Source: GCA-002712965 sp913048525 (lineage in GTDB: Bacteria; Chloroflexota; Dehalococcoidia; Lucifugimonadales; UBA826). Taken from it: a DNA stretch of 31,912 bases. Below the pieces are notes generated by a model. The model did not search any database. It worked only from the letters and a program-made list of their open reading frames with translations, and was not told the origin of the DNA. The stretch is taken from positions 1-31,912 of the forward strand of contig CAJWWP010000019.1 in assembly GCA_913048525.1 (NCBI GenBank), written 5' to 3'. Of the stretch, positions 24,011 to 30,819 are shown piece by piece (position 1 is the stretch's first letter; the number at the start of each line of letters is the position of its first letter). The position numbers and the translations under genes are program-made.

Positions 24011-25405
24011 ATGGCAACCGGAAAGATTGTTCGGATTATTGGAACCGTCGTAGATGTAGAATTTCCGCCGGATGGGATGCCATCCATATATAACGCCTTG
24101 GAAACCTCTATCGGCGACGAGAAGCTGGTTCTTGAAGTAGAACAGCACATTGGCAACAATTGGGTGAGATGCTTGGCCTTGGGCCCTACTGAGGGCTTGA
24201 AGAGAGGTATTGAGGCCGTGGATACTGGAGGCGCCATAGCGGTTCCAGTAGGAGATCCAACCCTTGGTCGACTTTTCAATACACTAGGTGAAACACTTGA
24301 TGGTTTAGAAGAAATAGATGGGGCAGAGACGTGGCCTATTCATAGGCAGCCACCTACCTTTGAAGATCAAGCCACTGAGGTAGAGGTTTTAGAAACAGGA
24401 ATAAAAGTGCTCGACCTAGTCACCCCTTTTACGAAGGGAGGTAAGATTGGTGCTTTTGGTGGTGCCGGAGTAGGGAAAACCGTTATTATCCAAGAGTTGA
24501 TAAACAATATCGCAACTGAGCACGAAGGGGTTTCCGTATTCGCTGGAGTTGGAGAAAGATCGCGTGAGGGTAATGATCTTTGGCGTGAGATGCAGGACGC
24601 CGGAGTTTTACCCCAGACTGTTTTAGTTTTTGGTCAAATGAATGAACCTCCTGGTGTTAGGGCAAGAGTTGCTCAGACTGGTTTGACCATGGCCGAATAT
24701 TTTAAAGAAGAACGGGGTCAAGACGTACTACTGTTTGTCGACAACATATATCGTTATGTACTCGCTGGAATGGAAGTATCTGCCCTACTTGGAAGAATGC
24801 CATCGGCTGTGGGATATCAGCCTACTCTGGGCACGGAGATGGGGGCACTCGAAGAACGGATTACTTCCTCAAAAAATGGCTCTATAACCTCAGTGCAGGC
24901 AATATACGTACCAGCTGACGATTACACAGACCCTGGTATTGTCACGACATTCGGTCACCTCGATGCCGTTATGACCCTAGAAAGGTCCTTAGCAGCCCAG
25001 GGCCTTTACCCAGCAGTTGACCCTTTGACGTCATTCTCAAACATTCTTGAACCAGGTATTGTTGGGCAAGAGCACTACGATGTCGCGACTGGAGTCAGAC
25101 AGGTTCTTCAGCGCTATCAGGAATTGCAGGACATAATCGCAATTCTGGGTATCGAAGAATTGTCAGATGAAGACAAGACAACAGTTGATCGTGCTAGGAA
25201 GATTCAAAGATTTTTGACTCAACCCTTCAATGTAGCTGAACAGTTCACAGGACAAGCTGGTAAATATGTATCTGTTAGAGATTCTGTTTCTGGATTTAAA
25301 CGGATATTGGATGGGGAATTTGACTCCTTGCCTGAACAGGCCTTTTACATGGTAGGTACTATTGAAGAGGCAGTCGAAAAGGCTGCGGGAATGGCGGAGA
25401 GCTAG
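24011..25405 (+). CDS. atpD: ATP synthase F1 subunit beta, with unusual substitutions
   Basis: The catalytic subunit of F1, 464 residues. The Walker A loop GGAGVGKT has Lys156, the catalytic Glu lies in GVGERSREGNDLW, and the Walker B strand is VLLFVDNIYRY. The start follows GGAG closely. Segments that are nearly invariant in bacteria are altered: the usual DPxPATTFAHLDA reads DPGIVTTFGHLDA, VLSR reads TLER, and DPLDSTSR reads DPLTSFSN (24929-25050). The frame is intact and the rest is conserved, so the gene should be functional. The effect of these changes is unknown. Confidence 0.96.
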   Translation: MATGKIVRIIGTVVDVEFPPDGMPSIYNALETSIGDEKLVLEVEQHIGNNWVRCLALGPTEGLKRGIEAVDTGGAIAVPVGDPTLGRLFNTLGETLDGLEEIDGAETWPIHRQPPTFEDQATEVEVLETGIKVLDLVTPFTKGGKIGAFGGAGVGKTVIIQELINNIATEHEGVSVFAGVGERSREGNDLWREMQDAGVLPQTVLVFGQMNEPPGVRARVAQTGLTMAEYFKEERGQDVLLFVDNIYRYVLAGMEVSALLGRMPSAVGYQPTLGTEMGALEERITSSKNGSITSVQAIYVPADDYTDPGIVTTFGHLDAVMTLERSLAAQGLYPAVDPLTSFSNILEPGIVGQEHYDVATGVRQVLQRYQELQDIIAILGIEELSDEDKTTVDRARKIQRFLTQPFNVAEQFTGQAGKYVSVRDSVSGFKRILDGEFDSLPEQAFYMVGTIEEAVEKAAGMAES

Positions 25406-25435
25406 TGGCGCTGATTTGGGACAGAGGAAAATAAA

Positions 25436-25666
25436 TTGATTTTAGAGATTGTGACAACAGAAGAAACTATCTACTCTGGAGAATCTGACATAGTTATTGC
25501 TCCTGGCGTAGAGGGACAGTTGGGTATATTGCCTAGGCATGCTCCCTTGCTTACCGCAGTAGCCAATGGAGATGTTGTGACTAGGAAGGGTACAACTGAG
25601 GAGATAATCCCTGTGACTGGAGGATTTCTCGAGGTCCTCAATAATAAAGTCACAATCCTAGCCTAA
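25436..25666 (+). CDS. atpC: ATP synthase F1 subunit epsilon, short form
   Basis: At 76 residues only the N-terminal beta-sandwich domain is present, including GQLGILPRHAPLLTA and the closing GGFLEVLNNKVTILA strands. The two-helix C-terminal domain found in the usual 130-140-residue protein, which inhibits ATP hydrolysis in many bacteria, is missing. The sequence after the TAA does not encode it in any frame I could see, and no frameshift is needed to explain it. The start is TTG at 25436 after GAGGAAA (25424-25430). This is the last gene of the operon; rex converges on it 27 bases away. Confidence 0.92.
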   Translation: MILEIVTTEETIYSGESDIVIAPGVEGQLGILPRHAPLLTAVANGDVVTRKGTTEEIIPVTGGFLEVLNNKVTILA

Positions 25667-25693
25667 AGTAATTTTTCCGATGCAGGATGTGTT

Positions 25694-26341
25694 CTATAGA
25701 TTTTCTTTCATATAGAAAGTCATAGACTGCAAAGACAATACTGGATCAATGTTTCTCATAATTATGTGAGCTGGAACGAGAGGAGCTACAGGAGCGTAAT
25801 TCAGGATGCCCTGAACGCCGTGTGTAATCAATGCATCAACAACCATTTGTGCTTGTATTGCAGGAACCGCGACTATTCCAATAGTTATATCTCGTTCTTT
25901 AATCGTCTCTGGCAAGTTTTCCATACTTTCAACAGATATATTACCTAGCATAGTCCCGTGACGAGTAGAATCTCTGTCAAAAGCAGCAACTATCTCAAAA
26001 CCTTCCGGGGAGAATCCTGGGTAGTTAATTATTGCTCGGCCCAGTCTTCCAACGCCCACCAGGCAAGCACGCCAGCCACGATCGATGCCTAGTATCTGTC
26101 TTAACTCATCAAGAAGGAAAGCTATGCTATAGCCTCTTCCCTGTTTACCGAACCTGCCAAAATAGCTAAGGTCTTTTCTGATTTGAGCCGGAGTCATCTG
26201 TAGCAGGTCACCAAGTTGTTGAGAGCTTACTACCTCTGTGCCTTCTTCAATTAGCTGATTTAACACGCGAGCATATATTGGAAGTCTAAGTACAACAACT
26301 TCCGGGACTTCTGAATGAATTGTCTGGGTGCTCCTGAGCAT
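25694..26341 (-). CDS. rex: Redox-sensing transcriptional repressor Rex
   Basis: Rex binds operators when NAD+ is high and leaves them when NADH rises. The 215-residue protein has an N-terminal winged helix (SSQQLGDLLQMTPAQIRKD, then SYFGRFGKQGRGY) and a Rossmann domain with VGVGRLGRAI. The C-terminal helix includes YAPVAPLVP. The ATG at 26341 has no strong Shine-Dalgarno sequence, but no better start is seen. A TTCACA-17-TATACT promoter and an overlapping Rex-type operator lie upstream, so the gene is probably autoregulated. It converges on atpC. Confidence 0.94.
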   Translation of the reverse strand: MLRSTQTIHSEVPEVVVLRLPIYARVLNQLIEEGTEVVSSQQLGDLLQMTPAQIRKDLSYFGRFGKQGRGYSIAFLLDELRQILGIDRGWRACLVGVGRLGRAIINYPGFSPEGFEIVAAFDRDSTRHGTMLGNISVESMENLPETIKERDITIGIVAVPAIQAQMVVDALITHGVQGILNYAPVAPLVPAHIIMRNIDPVLSLQSMTFYMKENL

Positions 26342-26397
26342 ATTTACGAATATAGACTACGGTTTTCAGGGCTGTATACTACTTAGGACTCATTCGG

Positions 26398-26426
26398 AGT
26401 ATAACCGAATTTTGAGTAATTGTGAA
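26398..26426 (-). promoter_or_regulatory. rex promoter
   Basis: On the minus strand TTCACA (26421-26426), a 17-base spacer and TATACT (26398-26403) form a good sigma-70-type promoter. Transcription would start near 26391, 50 bases before the rex ATG. Confidence 0.7.
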
Positions 26427-26437
26427 AGGATTTACTA
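26420..26437. promoter_or_regulatory. Candidate Rex operator overlapping the rex -35 box
   Basis: The 18 bases TTGTGAAAGGATTTACTA have a perfect left half (TTGTGAAA) and a partial right half relative to the known Rex site TTGTGAAATATTTCACAA; about 12 of 18 bases match. The site covers the -35 box of the rex promoter, a position that would block RNA polymerase. Confidence 0.6.
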
Positions 26438-26489
26438 TCACTTGCGAGTACTTGAATGACAGATTAATTTCCTAAATGAGATTAATTTC

Positions 26490-26519
26490 TTGACTGGATT
26501 TCACGCCTATTGGTAAAAT
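26490..26519 (+). promoter_or_regulatory. Citrate synthase promoter
   Basis: TTGACT (26490-26495), an 18-base spacer and TAAAAT (26514-26519) place the transcript start near 26526, about 125 bases before the ATG. The Rex-like site lies about 55 bases upstream of the -35 box. Confidence 0.6.
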
Positions 26520-26524
26520 TGCAG

Positions 26525-26570
26525 AGCTTTTTTGGGTCGATTGCGAATTCCTAATCAATCACAAAAAGCT
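26525..26570 (+). other. Leader hairpin in citrate synthase mRNA
   Basis: AGCTTTTT (26525-26532) pairs with AAAAAGCT (26563-26570), and an inner GATTG (26539-26543) pairs with CAATC (26556-26560). The structure would start at about the first transcribed base. There is no U tract after it. Confidence 0.4.
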
Positions 26571-26596
26571 GGTTGAGAGAAGGCGGCTGTAAAAAA

Positions 26597-26614
26597 CTGA
26601 TCAAAGTTGATCAG
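26597..26614. promoter_or_regulatory. Perfect 18-bp inverted repeat, possible operator
   Basis: CTGATCAA (26597-26604) and TTGATCAG (26607-26614) are exact inverted copies around an AG centre. The site is downstream of the predicted citrate synthase start of transcription and 37 bases before the ATG, where a bound dimer could block elongation. The binding factor is not identified. Confidence 0.5.
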
Positions 26615-26650
26615 AGTTATTTCTAGGAAACCCGAACGCGGAGGTATTTG

Positions 26651-27790
26651 ATGACCCAGGAAAAAGCAGAGCTTCACAGAGGACTGAGGGAAGTTTATAT
26701 TGACAGGACAACTTCCAGTTTTATAGATGGAAAAATTGGCAAGCTCTATTACCGTGGTTACAACATTGACGATCTCGCGACGAACTGTTCTTTTGAAGAA
26801 GTGATCTACCTGGTGATGGTAGGGGAGCTACCAACTGAAAGGCAGCTATCTGACTTTACAACCGAACTTCGCTCAAATATGGAAATACCAGATCAAATTG
26901 TGGATATTATCAAGGCCACAAAAGAAGCCCATCCTATGGATGTGCTCCGAACTGCCATTTCGGCAATGGCTGCATTTGATCCTGAGGTTGATGACAATTC
27001 ATCTGAAGCTACCCTTCGGAAGGGGACCAGACTTACCGCAGCTGCCCCTACAATAGTGACTACTCATGCCAGAATACGTGAAGGTAAGGAGCCAATAAAA
27101 CCAGACCCTAATATGAGTTTGGCGGCAAATTTTCTTCATATGCTTTTCGGAGAAATTCCTGATCCAAGAGACGTTGCACTTATCGACAAAGACTTCGTTC
27201 TTCATGCGGAACATGGATTAAATGCATCGTCTTTTGGTGCAAGAGTATCGGCTTCAACCCAGGCTGATCTTCACTGCGCTATTACTACGGGGATCTCTGT
27301 TCTAAAGGGTCCCTCACATGGTGGTGCTGCAGAGTCGGTGATGACTATGTCGTTAGAGATCGGAGAAGAAGATAACGCTGAAAAGTATGTTAAAGACACC
27401 CTATCTGGAGGGGGACGGATCATGGGTTTTGGGCATCGTGTTTATCGTGCTGTCGACCCCCGATCCCTACATTTACAAGACGATCTCAAGGAATTAGGAG
27501 AGAGAAAAGGACAACCTAAGTGGTACTCCATTCTTCAAAAGGTTGTTGAAGTAATGCAACCCTACGCAAGGAGAGGTATCTGCCAAAACGTCGATTTCTT
27601 TTCCGGGGCGATGTACTTCCTTCTTGATATTCCTGAAGATTTATTTATTTCAATCTTTGCTATGGGTCGTATACCAGGTTGGACCGCACAAGTTATTGAA
27701 CAATTTGAAAATAACATTTTATTAAGGCCTCGTTTGGAATATGTCGGGGAACTGGACAGAGAATTTATATCGATTGAGAAAAGATCCTAA
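26651..27790 (+). CDS. gltA: Citrate synthase
   Basis: Condenses oxaloacetate and acetyl-CoA to citrate. The 379-residue protein, of the short bacterial type, has the catalytic residues in place: His223 in GPSHGGA, His262 in GFGHRVYRAVDPR and Asp315 in NVDFFSGAMY. HAEHGLNASSF (around 185) is a family signature. The close relative 2-methylcitrate synthase cannot be excluded from sequence alone, but no prp genes are nearby. The ATG at 26651 follows GGAGG (26640-26644) by six bases; a TTG directly before it is in frame but less likely. Confidence 0.92.
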   Translation: MTQEKAELHRGLREVYIDRTTSSFIDGKIGKLYYRGYNIDDLATNCSFEEVIYLVMVGELPTERQLSDFTTELRSNMEIPDQIVDIIKATKEAHPMDVLRTAISAMAAFDPEVDDNSSEATLRKGTRLTAAAPTIVTTHARIREGKEPIKPDPNMSLAANFLHMLFGEIPDPRDVALIDKDFVLHAEHGLNASSFGARVSASTQADLHCAITTGISVLKGPSHGGAAESVMTMSLEIGEEDNAEKYVKDTLSGGGRIMGFGHRVYRAVDPRSLHLQDDLKELGERKGQPKWYSILQKVVEVMQPYARRGICQNVDFFSGAMYFLLDIPEDLFISIFAMGRIPGWTAQVIEQFENNILLRPRLEYVGELDREFISIEKRS

Positions 27791-27831
27791 ATCTCTTCCT
27801 GCTGAATTTTGTACAAACGAAAGGAGACATT

Positions 27832-28014
27832 GTGGTTAAACAAACAACGGCTGAAGAATGTGTTCATCATTGGGTACTGGACCAACCTAATGGCCCAACC
27901 AGCAGTGGAAGATGCAAACACTGTGGGACTAAAGAGGAGTTTCGCAACTCTATGCAGGGATCTGGCTGGGATCGCAGCGGGCAAGCCCGGAAACCTAAAC
28001 AGCAGAGCAGCTAA
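27832..28014 (+). CDS. Small zinc-ribbon-like protein
   Basis: A 60-residue protein from a GTG at 27832, with AAGGAG (27821-27826) directly upstream. ECVHHWVLDQPNGPTSSGRCKHCG supplies one Cys, two His and a C-x2-C pair, a likely metal-binding knuckle, followed by a basic, Gln-rich tail. No family name is recognised. It lies 41 bases after citrate synthase and is closed by the terminator at 28036-28065. A longer overlapping frame from 27809 lacks a ribosome site and was discarded. Confidence 0.7.
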   Translation: MVKQTTAEECVHHWVLDQPNGPTSSGRCKHCGTKEEFRNSMQGSGWDRSGQARKPKQQSS

Positions 28015-28035
28015 AAGTTCCATGGTGGATTCTGA

Positions 28036-28065
28036 AAAGGCGTCGATATTTATCGACGCCTTTTT
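28036..28065 (+). terminator. Intrinsic terminator of the citrate synthase unit
   Basis: Nine base pairs, GGCGTCGAT (28039-28047) with ATCGACGCC (28052-28060), close a four-base loop. An A run precedes the stem and five T follow it. This is a clear Rho-independent terminator in the plus direction; the flanking A and T runs could make it partly bidirectional. Confidence 0.88.
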
Positions 28066-28073
28066 GGGTTTAT

Positions 28074-29261
28074 ATGGGGTATCGGCAGAGTTCTGTGGTT
28101 ATTGATAAAAATAGGGGCGGCGCATACGGTGAGGTAGTCAGTCAGATACGTAAAACTGGGCCTATATCATTTGAAGAATTTATGGATATTGCTCTTTATT
28201 CCGGTAATGGTTATTACTCCAAGCCCGCATCTTTTGGGGTATATGGTGACTATTACACGAGCCCCTCCCTACATCCATTTTTTGGGTATTTGTTCGCTAT
28301 TCAGATCATGAATATCTGGGAATACATGGATCGACCGAACCCATTTACAATTGTTGAAATAGGTGCCGGAGACGGAACCCTTGCGATTGATATTGTTTCC
28401 ACAATACGGGCTGCGAATATAGATTTTTCAAACTGCTTGCAATATATACCAATTGACAGGGCTACAAGCAGAGGATGTGTAGCAGGGGCTGAAATTGTGT
28501 CAGCTGACCTCTTGGATTTATATATTTCGGATTCGACTTCATGTGTTGTTTTGTCAAACGAACTTATTGACGCACTTCCGGTTGATATATTTGAAGTTAG
28601 AGATGGCCGCACTAAGGTTGTTGTGATTGATGTCGATAAACAAGGGAACCTTAAAGAAGAATTGATTGAAACTACCATAGATGAGTTTTACGATCTTGAT
28701 ATTTCTTCTCTGGAGGGATACAGGGGGCCTTTATGTAGAGACTTGGGACAATGGATTCCTACTGTTTTAGATTTAGTTCCCAAAGCCTTCTTCATCAATA
28801 TAGATTATGGTTATGAGGAATCAGATTATCTCTCAATGGGTAAGTCTAATCGTTTACTTCAAACCTACTACAGACATGTGGACAACTTGAGTCCTCTTCT
28901 TCGTGTGGGGGACCAAGACATTACAGCCCACGTAAATTTTACTGCTTTAAGGAGGGCTTTTGCCCACCGAGGGATAAATTCTATTGGGAACATAACTCAG
29001 AGGGAATGGCTGTTTGGTTTGGGTTATTCGGATGTGATAGAAGATCTGCGATTGTCAGAGGGATTATCTAGAAGAGAAATAAGTCTTATAGATAGGCTAG
29101 TAGAAGTTGAAGGACTGGGTGGTTTCAGGGTAGAAATATCTCAAAGAGGTATTGATGGAGCAGAAATTTCCAAACTGAACAATTTAACCAACTTATCTAG
29201 ATATTTTAGTGCAGTTCCTCCTGTTACCGACAAACATATGGCATTTCATCTAAATAGATAA
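28074..29261 (+). CDS. MidA/NDUFAF7 (DUF185) family SAM-dependent methyltransferase
   Basis: The 395-residue protein has the opening ISFEEFMDIALYSGNGYY, the segment YYTSPSLHPFFG and the SAM-binding loop VEIGAGDGT (94-102), all typical of the DUF185 family. The mitochondrial member NDUFAF7 methylates an arginine of complex I; bacterial substrates are not established. VLSNELIDALPVD and FINIDYGYE are further conserved stretches. The start is uncertain: the ATG at 28074 is only nine bases after the terminator T run and has no ribosome site, and a GTG at 28095 is also in frame. A promoter must lie within or just after the terminator. Confidence 0.88.
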   Translation: MGYRQSSVVIDKNRGGAYGEVVSQIRKTGPISFEEFMDIALYSGNGYYSKPASFGVYGDYYTSPSLHPFFGYLFAIQIMNIWEYMDRPNPFTIVEIGAGDGTLAIDIVSTIRAANIDFSNCLQYIPIDRATSRGCVAGAEIVSADLLDLYISDSTSCVVLSNELIDALPVDIFEVRDGRTKVVVIDVDKQGNLKEELIETTIDEFYDLDISSLEGYRGPLCRDLGQWIPTVLDLVPKAFFINIDYGYEESDYLSMGKSNRLLQTYYRHVDNLSPLLRVGDQDITAHVNFTALRRAFAHRGINSIGNITQREWLFGLGYSDVIEDLRLSEGLSRREISLIDRLVEVEGLGGFRVEISQRGIDGAEISKLNNLTNLSRYFSAVPPVTDKHMAFHLNR

Positions 29262-29303
29262 CATCGCCCAATTGTCTGGCCGTAATTTATGGTGCTTTGA
29301 AAA

Positions 29304-30092
29304 TTATCTGGATTGACACTTTCTGGCAGTGGTAATAAATCCAGTATGGCCCACCATTCTGTGTGAGGGTCTAACACTTCTACCACCGACCTCCCAGGGT
29401 CTCTCCATCAATTCGATGGTGTTGATCAGAGTGAATTCTCCAACGGTTTTGAGGGTTTGGGCCAGGTCTGCTACCTGCATAATCGTAGGCAGGAAGGTGA
29501 GGATTAAACCTCCAGGTTTCAGACATTCGTAAACTTTCTGTATTGTGTGCCATGGCTCTGGCATATCTAGAATTGCACTATCCAATTCTGATTGATAAAT
29601 ATTTTGGGCAATATCTTCGGTAAAGAATTGCACGTTGTTTGGATTTTTGGCTATACCGTGCAAATTGGTTTTGGCCATGTCAGACATATCCTGTCTGATA
29701 TCGTAGCTGTAGACATGCCCTTCGGGCCCTACTGCATCGGACAGTGCTATCGTTAAAGCTCCTGAACCGGAACCGGCTTCTAAAATCTCTGCGCCAGGGA
29801 AAAGGTTCCCGTATGTTAGTACGGCACCTATATCCTTCGGGTATACCACCGTTGCAATACGTTTCATGTTCAACATATATTCGGCTTTTGTTGGTCTGAA
29901 CGCTACCATCCAGTGGCCGGTCTTGGTTCGAAACCATGTGCCTTCTCTCTGGCCGCATAGTTCTCCGTGATCTATATTTCCGATGTGTGATTCAAAGGAG
30001 CCGTCCTTTTCCAAGACAAACATATACTGTCTCTCTCGGCGATCAAACAGTATTACATAATCTCCAAACTGAAATGCGTTGCTATCGCTCAT
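29304..30092 (-). CDS. trmI: tRNA (adenine-N1)-methyltransferase, TrmI type
   Basis: Methylates N1 of A58 in the T loop of tRNA, raising thermal stability. The 262-residue protein has the small N-terminal beta domain typical of TrmI and a Rossmann methyltransferase domain with ILEAGSGSGALT (103-114), VYSYDIR and the AILDMPEPW segment that carries the catalytic Asp-Met-Pro. RPSHRMVGHTGFI near the end is characteristic. It lies 33 bases downstream of the peroxiredoxin gene and may share its transcript. MidA converges on it. Confidence 0.93.
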   Translation of the reverse strand: MSDSNAFQFGDYVILFDRRERQYMFVLEKDGSFESHIGNIDHGELCGQREGTWFRTKTGHWMVAFRPTKAEYMLNMKRIATVVYPKDIGAVLTYGNLFPGAEILEAGSGSGALTIALSDAVGPEGHVYSYDIRQDMSDMAKTNLHGIAKNPNNVQFFTEDIAQNIYQSELDSAILDMPEPWHTIQKVYECLKPGGLILTFLPTIMQVADLAQTLKTVGEFTLINTIELMERPWEVGGRSVRPSHRMVGHTGFITTARKCQSR

Positions 30093-30125
30093 TTATAGAA
30101 AACTTCATAGATGTTTCTTGGTGAT

Positions 30126-30584
30126 CTAAAGATTTTCTACTATCGACAAAATGTCTTGGGGATTTAAATCCGTGGCGGCCTTATATGTTTGTGAAAATCG
30201 GACTACACCATCTTTGTCTATCACTACTACTGCACGTGACGGGGTGCCAGTTTGATCATTAAAAACTCCATAAGCCTTCGAAACTTCTCCGTGTGGATAG
30301 AAGTCGGCCAAAATCGGGTAAGGGATTCCACCTAATGAGGATGAGAACGCTTTTTGAGAAGGACGCGAGTCACAGCTTATTCCCAGAACCTGGGTATCTG
30401 TCTCTTCAAATGCCTCGTTGTGTACTCGGAATGAAGAAACTTGGTGCGTTCAACCACCTGTGAATGAATATATGTGGAAGGAAAGAATTACATTTTTCTT
30501 ACCCTTGAAATCACTTAACGTAATTGGTGCTCCCTCATTTGCCGGTAACGTAAAATCTGGTCCCTGGTCTCCTGTTGCTACCAA
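30126..30584 (-). CDS. Peroxiredoxin-like selenoprotein with in-frame UGA (Sec45)
   Basis: Read through one TGA (30450-30452), the frame gives a 152-residue AhpC/TSA-type peroxiredoxin-like protein: GDQGPDFTLPA near the start, KKNVILSFHIYSFTGG before the TGA, THQVSSFR and VLGISCDSRPSQ after it, then SLGGIPYPILADF and a C-terminal DKDGVVRFSQTY strand. The TGA (codon 45) sits exactly at the peroxidatic cysteine of the family (TxxC becomes TxxU), with no other stop or frame change. AAGGGAGG (30591-30598) precedes the TTG start by six bases. The only Cys is residue 71. A GTTTCTTC/GAAGAGAC stem (30433-30440 with 30400-30407) is a weak candidate SECIS element. Reduction of peroxides is inferred. 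Confidence 0.82.
30450..30452 (-). other. UGA codon predicted to encode selenocysteine
   Basis: The TGA interrupts an otherwise intact peroxiredoxin frame at the exact place of the catalytic thiol, between GGT GGT and ACG CAC. Recoding needs SelA/SelB/SelC/SelD, none of which is in this window. Confidence 0.8.
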
Positions 30585-30672
30585 TGTCAGCCTCCCTTAA
30601 TGAACTCATTGAAAAATTTTTTCGGACGAAATCTTTTTACCACATTAGTTTACTATGAAGAACCCCTATAAG

Positions 30673-30714
30673 ACCTTTTTTAGATGAGGAGAGGTATTAC
30701 ATACTAAAAAAGGT
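30673..30714. repeat. Perfect 11-bp inverted repeat between aldo/keto reductase and peroxiredoxin genes
   Basis: ACCTTTTTTAG (30673-30683) and CTAAAAAAGGT (30704-30714) are exact inverted copies separated by 20 bases. It lies after the reductase gene and about 90 bases before the peroxiredoxin start. It could be a weak terminator or an operator. The rest of 30585-30819 is A/T-rich with no supported gene. Confidence 0.5.
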
Positions 30715-30819
30715 TCTCTATCTAATGTGCGAAGCCGGATTATTGTTATGGATTTGGCGATATTCCAATTCACGTATTGCCAAACATATATGTGTAATTT
30801 ATGAAACACAATATTTCTA

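Larger units (their letters stand above)
26342..26650. other. Divergent regulatory region between rex and citrate synthase
   Basis: No protein gene is seen. It holds the rex promoter and Rex site on the left, the citrate synthase promoter in the middle, and two inverted repeats in the citrate synthase leader, annotated separately. Confidence 0.7.

Noticed and set aside
27809..28105. 98-codon frame over the small zinc-ribbon gene
   Set aside because: It lacks a ribosome site, runs through the terminator and does not look like a protein; the GTG frame at 27832 has both a site and a plausible fold.
30126..30600. Peroxiredoxin as a pseudogene or frameshifted gene
   Set aside because: Both sides of the TGA are in the same frame, fully conserved, and the TGA is precisely at the catalytic thiol position. 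Selenocysteine explains this better than decay.
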